The notes under the pieces were generated by a model. It ran no database searches and was not told the DNA's origin. It was given only the letters and a program-made list of their open reading frames with translations. Below, piece by piece: positions 26,747 to 34,862 of a DNA stretch of 64,000 nucleotides. Position numbers and translations under genes: made by a program. Within the stretch, counting starts at the first letter, position 1, and every line of letters starts with the position of its first letter. The stretch is from Streptomyces bicolor (GTDB lineage Bacteria > Actinomycetota > Actinomycetes > Streptomycetales > Streptomycetaceae): positions 124,001 through 188,000 of the forward strand of contig NZ_JOFS01000030.1 in the NCBI RefSeq assembly GCF_000719285.1, written 5' to 3'.

Positions 26747-27139
26747 ATGACGCAGCGCGAGGCAATCGTGGCGGTCCTGCTCCGCGCCGACCGCGTCCTC
26801 GCCATCCGCCGTGGCCCCGCCGTCGCGCGCCCCGGCTACTGGCAGCCCCTCAGTGGCAAGGTCGAGCCGGGGGAGACCCAGCGGCAGGCCGTCGTCCGGG
26901 AGGTCCGCGAGGAGGTCGGCCTCACCGTCGTACCTCTGGCGAAGGTCTGGGAGTCCGAGACCGACGACGGCCGCTTCCGCCTCCACTGGTGGACGGCACG
27001 GGCCGACACCGGCGAGGTGATCCCCGATCCGGACGAGGTCGGCGAGGCCCGTTGGGTCACGCCGGAGGAGTTCCTGTCCCTGGACCCGGTCTTCGACGGC
27101 GACCGGGAGTTCTTCGAACGGATCCTGCCCGGCCTGTGA
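26747..27139 (+). CDS. NUDIX hydrolase
   Basis: 130 residues from the ATG at 26747. The Nudix box runs GKVEPGE...REVREEVGL, matching GX5EX7REUXEEXGU. The WQPLSGK and WWTARADTGE segments resemble the MutT/ADP-ribose group. It hydrolyses a nucleoside diphosphate derivative; the substrate is not determined. It ends 38 bases before the convergent kinase gene. Confidence 0.9.
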   Translation: MTQREAIVAVLLRADRVLAIRRGPAVARPGYWQPLSGKVEPGETQRQAVVREVREEVGLTVVPLAKVWESETDDGRFRLHWWTARADTGEVIPDPDEVGEARWVTPEEFLSLDPVFDGDREFFERILPGL

Positions 27140-27177
27140 CACCCGTGAGGCCGTCCCAGGACAGCGGTTGACCCCCG

Positions 27178-28593
27178 CTACTCGGAGATGTCGAACGTCG
27201 TCTCGTACCGCTCGGACATCAAGTCCCCGTCCAACGGCTGATAGCCCGGCTCCACGCGCTCTTGCCGCTGCCGTACGTCCCCGTCGTCGCCGAGCCCCCG
27301 CTGCGGACCCTGGCAGCCCTGCGCGGCCGCGATGCCGAGTGCCACGAGCAGCGTCACCACCACGAACACGAAGAGCCGCTGCCGCAGCAGCTGCGGATTG
27401 GCGGGCCGCCGCCCCGTCCCCGTCGTCCGCTGCGCCGGACGGCCGCCGCCACCGCGCTGGACGGGCCGGTTGCCGTTGCTGGAGCGCGGGGATTTCCGCG
27501 CGGAGGGCACCGGCCGGGCTCCGGGCCGGGACGCCGCCGTACCGCTGTGCGGGGCACCGCCGCCCCTGGATACGGCTCCGTCACGAGCGGGGCCGGGCAC
27601 TCGCGGGACGCCGCTGCCGCGCGGCAGGCCGGCGCCGCGCGGCGGGGGAGTGCCCTGCACACGTCGCTGGGCGCGCTGCTGGTCGGGGTAGGTGTCGGCG
27701 AGCCGCCCGGTCGGGCGGTCCGTCTCGGGGGAACGGGGAGCGGGCGGGCGTACGTCGCCGAGCCCCTGTGCCTCCCGGGCCGCGATCTCCTTGAGGCGCA
27801 GCGACAGCTGGAGTGTGCTGGGCCGCTCCTCCGGGTCCTTCGCCAGACACGCCCGTACGAGTGGCGCCAGAGCGTCCGGGACGCCGTGCAGCTGTGCTTC
27901 CTCGTGTACGACGCGGTACAGCATCACCTCGGAACTGCCATGGCCGAAGGGCGAGTCGGCCATGGACGCGTACGCGAGTGTGGCGCCGAGGGAGAAGACG
28001 TCCGTGGCCGGGGTGACGGCGGCGCCGCGCACCTGCTCCGGGGCGAGGAAGCCGGGGGAGCCGACCGCGGTGCCGACGTGGGTGAGGGTCGAGGCTCCTG
28101 TCGCCCAGGCGATGCCGAAGTCGATGATCCTCGGCCCCTTGGGGGACAGGAGGATGTTGGAGGGCTTGAGGTCGCGGTGCACGACCCCGGCCTCGTGCAC
28201 GGCGACCAGGCCCTCGGACAGGGCGGCGCCGATGGCGGCGACCTCGGCCGCGCCGAGCGGGCCCTCGTCGGCGACCTTGTCGTGCAGGGAGGGGCCGGGC
28301 ACGTACTGCGTGGCGAACCAGGGACGCTCCGCCTCGAGGTCGGCGGCCACGAGCCGTGCCGTACAGCCGCCGCGAATCCGCCGTGCCGCCGAGACCTCAC
28401 GCGCGAACCGCGAGCGGAACTCCTGATCCTCCGCCAGGTCGGGCCGGATCACCTTCAGTGCGACCCGCTGCCCCTTCTTGTCGGAGCCCAGGTAGACGAC
28501 GCCCATGCCGCCCGCGCCAAGCCGTCTGTGAAGCCTGAACGAGCCGACGACGCGCGGGTCCTCGCGCCTCAGGCGCATCATCGCCATGTTCAT
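27178..28593 (-). CDS. Membrane-anchored Ser/Thr protein kinase
   Basis: 471 residues from the ATG at 28593. Hanks-type kinase: Gly-loop GAGGMGVVYLG, catalytic Lys47, HRDLKPSN at 139-146, DFG at 158-160 and APEQ in the activation segment. After about 285 comes a Pro/Arg/Gly-rich cytoplasmic linker of about 120 residues. One membrane helix follows (LFVFVVVTLLVALGIAAAQG, about 407-426), then a short outer tail of about 45 residues. No PASTA repeats are present, so it is unlike PknB in ligand sensing. The basic linker may recruit partners. It is monocistronic and convergent with the NUDIX gene. Confidence 0.92.
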   Translation of the reverse strand: MNMAMMRLRREDPRVVGSFRLHRRLGAGGMGVVYLGSDKKGQRVALKVIRPDLAEDQEFRSRFAREVSAARRIRGGCTARLVAADLEAERPWFATQYVPGPSLHDKVADEGPLGAAEVAAIGAALSEGLVAVHEAGVVHRDLKPSNILLSPKGPRIIDFGIAWATGASTLTHVGTAVGSPGFLAPEQVRGAAVTPATDVFSLGATLAYASMADSPFGHGSSEVMLYRVVHEEAQLHGVPDALAPLVRACLAKDPEERPSTLQLSLRLKEIAAREAQGLGDVRPPAPRSPETDRPTGRLADTYPDQQRAQRRVQGTPPPRGAGLPRGSGVPRVPGPARDGAVSRGGGAPHSGTAASRPGARPVPSARKSPRSSNGNRPVQRGGGGRPAQRTTGTGRRPANPQLLRQRLFVFVVVTLLVALGIAAAQGCQGPQRGLGDDGDVRQRQERVEPGYQPLDGDLMSERYETTFDISE

Positions 28594-28789
28594 CCCCGCT
28601 GCCCGGTCCGTCTGACGAGCCACAGCTTACGTTTCCACGGGCCGCCGTGCGCAGAGGCCGCGCCCTCTCGAGCCGATGGATTGTCAGTGCTGGGTGGGAG
28701 ACTTGAAGGGTGGTCAGGGGGCGGGTGAGCAGGGCGACTTACGCTCTGCCGCACGCTCAACCAGCCGTCGCAGAAGGGGGATTGAGCCC

Positions 28790-29032
28790 GTGAAGGGTGA
28801 TCGCGTGGAGATAGTCGTGGACGCCGGGGACACGACACGCACGTACGAGGTGGTGGCGAGCAGGGCGGGCCGCCGGGTGGAGACGGCGGTGCGTCGTGGT
28901 GTGGTGGAAGTGAGCGAAGTCACCCGGAACGGTTCCGTCGTGCGTACGGCCCGTTTCATGGCAAACCGGGTCCTGGCGCTGGTCGAGCAGCCCGTGCCGC
29001 GTGAGGACAGCTCGGAGAGAAGCCCGGAGTAA
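28790..29032 (+). CDS. Small conserved protein, unknown function
   Basis: 80 residues, GTG at 28790 with AAGGGGG before it. The sequence MKGDRVEIVVDAGDTTRTYEVV followed by alternating strands (VETAVRRGVVEVSEVTRNGSVVRTARF) looks like a compact all-beta domain. It has the appearance of the small DUF proteins conserved next to Streptomyces kinase genes. No catalytic residues stand out. It is divergent from the kinase gene. Confidence 0.6.
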   Translation: MKGDRVEIVVDAGDTTRTYEVVASRAGRRVETAVRRGVVEVSEVTRNGSVVRTARFMANRVLALVEQPVPREDSSERSPE

Positions 29033-29300
29033 GGGCCGAAGAAAGCGGCCGGAGAAAGCCGGGCACACCGGGCGTCCCCTCCGGGAAGACCCGGAGACCT
29101 AGGACCACGTCTCCACCCAGGGGAGTACTTCGCAGGTCATGGCTCATCCTCCGGGAGGCCCGGCAATCGGTACGAGGGCATGACGCCCGGGGCGGCCCGG
29201 CCGCCTAGATTTGAGGTCAAGCGGCGGGTGCAGCACTCGTCCCCCGAGGTCAGACACCCGCCGCTGCCAACGACAACTGACACAGGTCAGGAGAGGGACC

Positions 29301-29498
29301 ATGGCCCAGACGGCACCGCGGACACTGATCCGCATGCAGCAGCGCACGGTGCTGCGCCCCCGCCGCCAGGGCCGCCGCCACCCCTTGGTGGCGACGCTCA
29401 TGGCCCTTCCCCTGGCGGCCCTGCTCCTCCTCGTCTTCGACGGCTGGGAGACAGTGGCCACACAGGCGTCGTCCGTGGGCGTGATGCTGGGGCGCTGA
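29301..29498 (+). CDS. Small single-span membrane protein
   Basis: 65 residues from the ATG at 29301 with GGAGAGG upstream. A basic N-terminus (TLIRMQQRTVLRPRRQGRRH) precedes one hydrophobic segment, LVATLMALPLAALLLLVF, and a short outer tail. The function is unknown. It is followed by an excellent hairpin terminator, supporting that it is a real transcription unit. Confidence 0.6.
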   Translation: MAQTAPRTLIRMQQRTVLRPRRQGRRHPLVATLMALPLAALLLLVFDGWETVATQASSVGVMLGR

Positions 29499-29585
29499 GC
29501 GGCGACCCCAGGCCCGGAAGAGCGGTCCGGGCGGGGACATCCACCCATGAAACCCCGTGGGGACGGGGGTGCGGCGGACGGCACA

Positions 29586-29625
29586 AATGCCGGCGCAGCT
29601 GGGGAGCTGCGCCGGCATTGCTTTT
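29586..29625 (+). terminator. Strong intrinsic terminator
   Basis: 15-base perfect stem AATGCCGGCGCAGCT (29586-29600), GGGG loop, complement at 29605-29619, then GCTTTT. One of the few in the window with a U-tract. Confidence 0.9.
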
Positions 29626-29746
29626 GTCCGGGACGTGCACGTCGAACCACGGAATCCACCACGCCACCCAGCCGCACCCCGCAACAGCCCACCCGGCCTG
29701 CAGGGTGCAGGACCGCGCGCAGCCTGCCGCGCTTCGCACCTGCCCA

Positions 29747-29772
29747 GCCTGCGGGCAGTCGTGCCGCTGGGG
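29747..29772. repeat. Repeat family B, copy 2
   Basis: 26 bases identical to 55412-55437, starting GCCTGCGGGCAGTCGTGCCG. It shares GGGCAGTCGT with the nested palindrome at 24449-24503. Here the right arm is truncated or degenerate. Confidence 0.75.
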
Positions 29773-29947
29773 CGGCGCCCGTCCCAAAGAAGGCGGCACC
29801 CCGTCAGCGCCGGGCCGCGCGACCTCACCCCGCCCAGCCCCCACGCCGCGCGCACCCAGCAGACCGGCCGCACCCGGACGTACGGCCAAGCCGACGCCGC
29901 CGCCCCACATACCCTCGCCTCAACGCCTCCGCACCCAAGGGACCCCA

Positions 29948-30955
29948 GTGACCTCCAACCCCCTCCTCCCCCACCTCACCGCACGAGCCGAGGCCACCGC
30001 CCACTCCCGCACATCGGCCTGTCCCTGCGGAGCAACCGTCACGCTCGCCGACCGCCCCGACGCCACCGTCGTCCGTCACGCCGACACGGTCGCCAAGGCC
30101 CACGCCCCGGACATCACCCCCACCGAGCTGACCCCCCGCCTCACCACCGCCACCCACCTCCCCGACCTCCTCCTGCCCCCGCTCACCCCCACGCCCGTCA
30201 ACCTGCACGGCCGACTGGTGACCTTCTGGCCGTACGGCACCCCGGTGGATCCGGCAGACCCCGACGCGGCCCCCTGGGAAGCGGCCGCCACCCTCCTCGC
30301 CCGCCTCCATCGCACCCCCGCGCCCACTCCGCTGCCTCCCGCGCGCGGCCCCGTCAAAGCCGCCCTCGCGATATCCCGCCTCCGCGCTGTCGCCGGCCCG
30401 GAACCGATGACCACCGGCATCGCATCACCGCCGACCGGCATCACATCCGCCGACACCACATCCCCACCGACCGCCACCACGTCCGTCCTCCGCGCCTGGG
30501 ACACTCTCCCCGCCTGGGCCCGCGCCGAGGCCCCCCAGCCCGACAGCACCACCCTCTGCCACGGCGACCTCCACCTCGGCCAACTCGTATGTCACCCGGC
30601 CCCGGACGGCCCTTGGCTGCTCATCGACGTCGACGACCTCGGCGTAGGCGTGCCGGCCTGGGATCTCGGGCGGCCCGCCGCCTGGTACGCGTGCGGGTTG
30701 CTCGCGCCCGAGGAGTGGCACCGGTTCCTGACCGCCTACCGCGCCGCCGGCGGCACGGCCGTCCCCGCCGAGGGAGACCCCTGGCCCGCGCTGGACGTCC
30801 CGGCCCGTGCCCTCACCGTGCAGACCGCCGCCCGGGCGATCACCAAGGCGCTGGCGGAGGGCCGTCCCCTCGACGAGGTCGAGGAGTCCTTCGTCGACGC
30901 CTGTGACCGAATGGCGTCCGTCCCCCTTGAGTTGACCCACGGACACGCGAAGTAG
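29948..30955 (+). CDS. Phosphotransferase (aminoglycoside phosphotransferase/maltokinase-like fold)
   Basis: 335 residues, GTG at 29948. The catalytic loop reads CHGDLHLGQ and the metal-binding strand LIDVDDLGVGVPAWDLG, as in the APH/choline kinase fold. Gln in place of the usual Asn after HLG is typical of maltokinase-type members (family knowledge). The N-terminal lobe has TVVRHADTVAKAHA in the position of the nucleotide-binding strands. Between the lobes a Thr/Pro/Ile-rich stretch (TTGIASPPTGITSADTTSPP) looks like a repetitive insertion. The substrate is not known; no resistance or trehalose neighbours are present. Confidence 0.75.
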   Translation: MTSNPLLPHLTARAEATAHSRTSACPCGATVTLADRPDATVVRHADTVAKAHAPDITPTELTPRLTTATHLPDLLLPPLTPTPVNLHGRLVTFWPYGTPVDPADPDAAPWEAAATLLARLHRTPAPTPLPPARGPVKAALAISRLRAVAGPEPMTTGIASPPTGITSADTTSPPTATTSVLRAWDTLPAWARAEAPQPDSTTLCHGDLHLGQLVCHPAPDGPWLLIDVDDLGVGVPAWDLGRPAAWYACGLLAPEEWHRFLTAYRAAGGTAVPAEGDPWPALDVPARALTVQTAARAITKALAEGRPLDEVEESFVDACDRMASVPLELTHGHAK

Positions 30956-31035
30956 GGTGCAACCGACCGCAGCCGGACAGAGTCTGTCCTGGCGATAGTC
31001 GAAGCAGGACCGACCGGCGAGGAGTTGAGCCGACC

Positions 31036-31329
31036 ATGCAGTGTCCGAAGTGCCATGCGCCGATGCACACCTACAACCGCAACGGCGTCCAGATCGAGCA
31101 GTGCAGCGGTTGCCGCGGCATCTTTCTCGACTACGGCGAGCTGGAGGCGCTGACCCGCCTGGAGTCCCAGTGGTCCCAGCCGGCCCCGCCGCCCCCGGCA
31201 GCCCCCCAGGCCTACCCGGCCCCGCCGCAGGCTCCGGCCTGGGGCGCCCCGCACGGCGGCGGCCACCACGGCGGTCACTACGGCCACAAGCGCCACAAGA
31301 GCTTCGGCCACATGCTGTTCTCCAGCTGA
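31036..31329 (+). CDS. TFIIB-type zinc ribbon protein
   Basis: 97 residues. The N-terminus MQCPKCHAPMHTYNRNGVQIEQCSGCRGIFLDYGELE holds CPxC...CxxC, a zinc ribbon with the GIFLDYGELE block of the zf-TFIIB family. A Pro/Ala linker follows, then a His/Gly-rich tail (GGGHHGGHYGHKRHK) that could bind metal. The function is unknown. Start: ATG at 31036 with GGCGAGGAG upstream. It is followed by a perfect terminator shared with the tRNA operon. Confidence 0.85.
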   Translation: MQCPKCHAPMHTYNRNGVQIEQCSGCRGIFLDYGELEALTRLESQWSQPAPPPPAAPQAYPAPPQAPAWGAPHGGGHHGGHYGHKRHKSFGHMLFSS

Positions 31330-31346
31330 GCCCCCGGTACCACAGC

Positions 31347-31376
31347 GAAGCCCCCGGTCATGAGACCGGGGGCTTC
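31347..31376. terminator. Bidirectional terminator between zinc-ribbon gene and tRNA cluster
   Basis: 13-base perfect stem GAAGCCCCCGGTC (31347-31359), loop ATGA, complement at 31364-31376. It ends the gene at 31036-31329 and lies 6 bases past the 3' end of the last tRNA on the other strand. Confidence 0.88.
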
Positions 31377-31382
31377 AACGCG

Positions 31383-31454
31383 TGGACGATACTGGGATTG
31401 AACCAGTGACCTCTTCCGTGTCAGGGAAGCGCTCTCCCGCTGAGCTAATCGTCC
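31383..31454 (-). tRNA. tRNA-Val(GAC), copy 1
   Basis: 72 bases. Acceptor GGACGAT/ATCGTCC, D-arm GCTC-AGCGGGA-GAGC, anticodon arm CTTCC-CTGACAC-GGAAG giving anticodon GAC, T-arm CTGG-TTCAATC-CCAG, discriminator A. CCA is not encoded. Confidence 0.96.
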
Positions 31455-31500
31455 TCGGGCCGTGATCGACGATCATCCGTCGGAGATCACGAGTACTGCG

Positions 31501-31572
31501 TGCGCGATACTGGGATTGAACCAGTGACCTCTTCCGTGTCAGGGAAGCGCTCTCCCGCTGAGCTAATCGCGC
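31501..31572 (-). tRNA. tRNA-Val(GAC), copy 2 with variant acceptor stem
   Basis: Same as copies 1 and 3 except the acceptor stem, GCGCGAT/ATCGCGC instead of GGACGAT/ATCGTCC; both sides changed together so pairing is kept. Anticodon GAC. Confidence 0.96.
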
Positions 31573-31606
31573 GGGCCAGACCTTCGATGATCTGTCGAAG
31601 ATCCAG

Positions 31607-31678
31607 TGGACGATACTGGGATTGAACCAGTGACCTCTTCCGTGTCAGGGAAGCGCTCTCCCGCTGAGCTAATCGTCC
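31607..31678 (-). tRNA. tRNA-Val(GAC), copy 3
   Basis: Identical to copy 1 (GGACGAT acceptor, anticodon GAC). Only one base separates its 5' end from the encoded CCA of tRNA-Cys. Confidence 0.96.
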
Positions 31679-31679
31679 T

Positions 31680-31753
31680 TGGAGGTGGAGACGGGATTTG
31701 AACCCGTGTAGACGGCTTTGCAGGCCGTTGCCTCGCCTCTCGGCCACTCCACC
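31680..31753 (-). tRNA. tRNA-Cys(GCA)
   Basis: Acceptor GGTGGAG/CTCCACC, anticodon arm ACGGC-CTGCAAA-GCCGT giving GCA, T-arm CGGG-TTCAAAT-CCCG. Discriminator T followed by an encoded CCA (31682-31680). Confidence 0.95.
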
Positions 31754-31792
31754 AGGAGTGCAGGGGTTCGGGAAGATCCCCTTGTTCCTTCG

Positions 31793-31865
31793 AGCGGACG
31801 ACGAGGCTCGAACTCGCGACCTCAACCTTGGCAAGGTTGCGCTCTACCAACTGAGCTACGTCCGC
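31793..31865 (-). tRNA. tRNA-Gly(GCC)
   Basis: 73 bases. Acceptor GCGGACG/CGTCCGC, anticodon arm CAACC-TTGCCAA-GGTTG giving GCC, discriminator T, CCA not encoded. First gene of the minus-strand tRNA operon Gly-Cys-Val-Val-Val. Confidence 0.95.
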
Positions 31866-31906
31866 TTGTCGTTTCGTTCCGCTCCCGCGGCCCGGCGACG
31901 TGTTGA

Positions 31907-31934
31907 ACTCTAGCGGATTCCGGGGCCAGTACAA
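31907..31934 (-). promoter_or_regulatory. Promoter of the tRNA operon
   Basis: On the minus strand: TTGTAC (31934-31929), 16-base spacer, TAGAGT (31912-31907), about 40 bases before tRNA-Gly. A GTGCAGCG...CGCTGCAC inverted repeat (31945-31965) lies just behind it. Confidence 0.6.
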
Positions 31935-32044
31935 AAACGCGTTTGTGCAGCGTGCTGCGCTGCACCTGCTCAGGGACCCGATGAAGGTCCCCCGAGGGGA
32001 CATGGCCAGGTCACCCGCGGGACACCGGCCATAGACTCGACTGC

Positions 32045-33169
32045 GTGCTCGACCTCCCTCCTCTCGCTCGCTTCGGCGCCCGCGTCGCCACCGGTCTCCT
32101 CGATGTCACCAGCGACCCCGCGGCCCTGGACTCCAGCGGTTTCTGGGCCGTCTGCGCCGACTTCGAGGGCGGTCTGACCTGCGCTCGCTTCCGTGACGTA
32201 CGAGAGGCGCCCGTGCCCGCCCCGGTGCCGGGGGAGTGGCAGGGCCCGGCGGTCGGTGACTGGACGTCCTCGCTCGATCGCGCCGCGTACACGGCTGGCG
32301 TACGGCGTATCCGGGAGCACATCGCGGCCGGCGAGGTGTACCAGGCGAATCTCTGCCGCGTCCTGAGCGCGCCCATCGGCCCGGACGCGGATGTGGACTC
32401 CCTCACCGCCTTGTTGGCCCGTGGCAATCCGGCGCCGTACGCAGGAACGATCCGGCTGCCGGGGCACGGGGTCGAGATAGCCACCGCGTCTCCCGAGCTC
32501 TTCCTGCGGCGCGACGGGCGGGTCGTCGAGTCCGGGCCGATCAAGGGCACCGGGCGCACCGAGGCGGACCTGCTGGAGAAGGACTACGCCGAGAACGTGA
32601 TGATCGTGGACCTGGTGCGGAACGACATCGGCCGGGTGTGCGCCACCGGGACCGTGACCGTGCCCGATCTGTGCGTCGTCGAGAAGCATCCGGGGCTTGT
32701 CCATCTGGTGTCCACGGTGCGTGGTGAGCTGCGTCCCGGGGCCGGCTGGCCCGAACTGCTCGATGCCGCCTTCCCACCTGGCTCGGTCACCGGCGCCCCG
32801 AAGTCCAGTGCCCTGCGGATCATCGACGCGCTGGAGACGGCGCCCCGAGGGCCGTACTGCGGCGGCATCGGCTGGGTCGACGCCGACCGGGGCGTCGGCG
32901 AGCTGGCCGTGGGGATACGTACCTTCTGGATCGACCGGGCCGAGGGGGTGCTGCGCTTCGGGACCGGTGCGGGGATCACCTGGGGGTCGGATCCCGAGGG
33001 GGAGTGGCGGGAGACCGAACTGAAGGCGGCCCGGCTGCTCGCGGTAGCGTCGGGGGCGTACGCGGTGAGTGGAGAGGGAGCGCGAGCGGGCGTTGCGGGA
33101 CCAGGGGGCACCCTCCCGGGCCCCGGTCGGCTCGACGCCCCCGGTGTGGACTTGCGAGGAGACCAGTGA
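32045..33169 (+). CDS. pabB: Aminodeoxychorismate synthase component I (chorismate-binding)
   Basis: 374 residues. GTG at 32045 with TAGACT at 32032-32037 seven bases upstream, a leaderless start. Chorismate-enzyme blocks: YQANLCRVL, ESGPIKGTGR, LVRNDIGRVC, PPGSVTGAPK and YCGGIGWVD. With a glutamine amidotransferase it aminates chorismate to 4-amino-4-deoxychorismate for folate. It is adjacent to and translationally coupled with pabC, which supports PabB over anthranilate synthase. It lacks the N-terminal lobe of longer family members. The last 35 residues are Gly/Pro-rich. Confidence 0.92.
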   Translation: MLDLPPLARFGARVATGLLDVTSDPAALDSSGFWAVCADFEGGLTCARFRDVREAPVPAPVPGEWQGPAVGDWTSSLDRAAYTAGVRRIREHIAAGEVYQANLCRVLSAPIGPDADVDSLTALLARGNPAPYAGTIRLPGHGVEIATASPELFLRRDGRVVESGPIKGTGRTEADLLEKDYAENVMIVDLVRNDIGRVCATGTVTVPDLCVVEKHPGLVHLVSTVRGELRPGAGWPELLDAAFPPGSVTGAPKSSALRIIDALETAPRGPYCGGIGWVDADRGVGELAVGIRTFWIDRAEGVLRFGTGAGITWGSDPEGEWRETELKAARLLAVASGAYAVSGEGARAGVAGPGGTLPGPGRLDAPGVDLRGDQ

Positions 33170-33987
33170 AGCTTTGGCTCGACGGCGGGCTGCAGGACAT
33201 CGAGTCCGCCCGCGTCTCCGTCTTCGACCACGGGCTGACCGTGGGCGACGGCGTCTTCGAGACGGTGAAGGCGGTGGACGGCCGCCCGTTCGCGCTGACC
33301 CTGCACCTCGACCGGCTGACGCGTTCGGCGCGGGGTCTCGGTCTGCCCGACCCCGACCACGACGAGGTCCGCCGCGCCTGCGCCGCCGTCCTGGCGGCCA
33401 ATCCGATGCCGCTCGGCCGGTTGCGCATCACCTACACCGGCGGCCACGGCCCCCTCGGCTCCGACCGGGGCGAGCACGGCCCGACCCTCGTCGTCGCCCT
33501 CGGTGAGACCGCCCGGCGCGCCGACTCCACGGCCGTGATCACCGTGCCGTGGACCCGTAACGAACGCGGCGCTCTCGCCGGCCTGAAGACGACTTCGTAC
33601 GCCGAGAACGTCGTCGCCCTCGCCCGCGCCCACCAACACGGCGCCACCGAGGCCCTGTTCGGCAACACGGTCGGGCAGCTCTGCGAGGGCACCGGGTCGA
33701 ACGTCTTCGTCGTCCTGGACGGCGAGATCCACACACCGCCGGTCGCCTCGGGCTGCCTCGCGGGCATCACGCGCGCGTTGACGGTCGAGTGGACCGGTGC
33801 CAAGGAGACCGACCTGCCGTTGGACGTCCTGGAGCGGGCCGAGGAGGTCTTCCTCACCTCCACCCTGCGGGACGTCCAAGCCGTGCACCGCGTCGACGAC
33901 CGTGAACTGCCGGGCGCGCCGGGCCCGGTGACCGCCAAGGCCATGCGGATCTTCGCCGAGCGGTCCGGGGACGACCTGGATCCGTAG
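33166..33987 (+). CDS. pabC: Aminodeoxychorismate lyase (class IV aminotransferase fold)
   Basis: 273 residues, GTG at 33166 overlapping the pabB stop (GTGA) with GCGAGGAGA upstream. PLP-binding Lys is near 141 (GLKTTSYAENV), and EGTGSNVF and SGCLAGITR are class IV signatures. FDHGLTVGDGVFETV is the N-terminal block. It releases pyruvate from aminodeoxychorismate to give p-aminobenzoate. A branched-chain or D-amino acid transaminase is the alternative reading of the fold, but pabB context argues for PabC. Confidence 0.92.
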   Translation: MKLWLDGGLQDIESARVSVFDHGLTVGDGVFETVKAVDGRPFALTLHLDRLTRSARGLGLPDPDHDEVRRACAAVLAANPMPLGRLRITYTGGHGPLGSDRGEHGPTLVVALGETARRADSTAVITVPWTRNERGALAGLKTTSYAENVVALARAHQHGATEALFGNTVGQLCEGTGSNVFVVLDGEIHTPPVASGCLAGITRALTVEWTGAKETDLPLDVLERAEEVFLTSTLRDVQAVHRVDDRELPGAPGPVTAKAMRIFAERSGDDLDP

Positions 33988-34037
33988 AGCAGGAAAATGG
34001 GCTGCCGTGGGGCGGTGCGGTGGGTAGAACCCCTCTG

Positions 34038-34859
34038 ATGACCACGACCCTGCGGCCGACCGAGCCGCTTCAGCGCAACGCCGACGGGACGCAGTCACGC
34101 CGGTACCAGGTGTGCGTGAACAGCCGTCCCGTCGGCGGGATCCGCCTGTCCACCGGCCCCGACGGGCCGTCCGTGGCCTGCGTCTCGGACCTGCACATCG
34201 CGGAGCCGGACCGCAGGCGGGGGCGCGGCACGGTGGCGGTGCTCGCCGCCGAGGAGATCGCACGGAGCTGGGGCTGCAGGAGCATCGACGCGCGTGTGCC
34301 CGGCGACGCCCAGGTCGCACTGAGGCTCGCCACGGCCCTCGGGTACGTCCTGCGCAGCCGGAACATGTCCAAGTCGCTGGATCCGACTCCGCCCGAGCTG
34401 CCCGTCGGTACACGGGCCCGGCCGATGACCGAGGCCGAGTACGGGCCCTGGCTGGTGCACGAGCGTGAGGAGGTCGCCCGCAGCCTGATCGGCGTGGGGG
34501 TGCCCGCCGAAGCGGCCTACGCCAGGGCCGACCAGGGGCACGCCAGATTCCTGCCGGACGGACTGGCCACCGAGAACACCCTGATCAGCGTGCTGGAGCA
34601 CGAGGAGACGCCGGTCGGTGTCCTCTGGCTGGGGCTGTGGCCCGACACGGCTTATGTGCTCGATGTCGAGGCCGACGCCCGGTATCGAGGTCGTGGCCAC
34701 GGCCGGGCGCTCATGCTGCTCGCCGAGGCCCAGGCGGTCGCCGGCGGGAAGGACCGCGTCTCCCTGCACGTCTTCGCGGGCAACGCCCCGGCCGAGCGGC
34801 TCTATGAGTCACTCGGCTACGAGACCACCCACTACAACCTGCACAAACCCCTGTTCTGA
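34038..34859 (+). CDS. Tandem GNAT acetyltransferase
   Basis: 273 residues from the ATG at 34038; TAGAAC at 34025-34030 seven bases upstream suggests a leaderless start. Two GNAT modules: the first has HIAEPDRRRGRGTVAVLAAEE, the second VEADARYRGRGHGRALMLLAE followed by NAPAERLYESLGYETTHYN. Both contain the R/Q-x-x-G-x-G/A loop, though the first is shorter and may be structural. The layout recalls mycothiol synthase MshD-like tandem GNATs, but length and context do not prove that. The gene ends 3 bases before the convergent DsbA-like gene. Confidence 0.82.
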   Translation: MTTTLRPTEPLQRNADGTQSRRYQVCVNSRPVGGIRLSTGPDGPSVACVSDLHIAEPDRRRGRGTVAVLAAEEIARSWGCRSIDARVPGDAQVALRLATALGYVLRSRNMSKSLDPTPPELPVGTRARPMTEAEYGPWLVHEREEVARSLIGVGVPAEAAYARADQGHARFLPDGLATENTLISVLEHEETPVGVLWLGLWPDTAYVLDVEADARYRGRGHGRALMLLAEAQAVAGGKDRVSLHVFAGNAPAERLYESLGYETTHYNLHKPLF

Positions 34860-34862
34860 GGC

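Larger units (their letters stand above)
29499..29947. other. Gene-free region before the phosphotransferase gene
   Basis: About 450 bases with the terminator at 29586-29619 and repeat family B copy 2 at 29747-29772. Remaining sequence is GC-rich without a convincing coding frame or promoter. Confidence 0.5.

Noticed and set aside
29948..30955. Calling the phosphotransferase an aminoglycoside resistance gene
   Set aside because: HGDLHLGQ differs from resistance kinases and there is no resistance or antibiotic context.
31383..31865. A prophage or integrative element attachment site in the tRNA cluster
   Set aside because: No integrase, excisionase or duplicated tRNA 3' end is seen beside the cluster.
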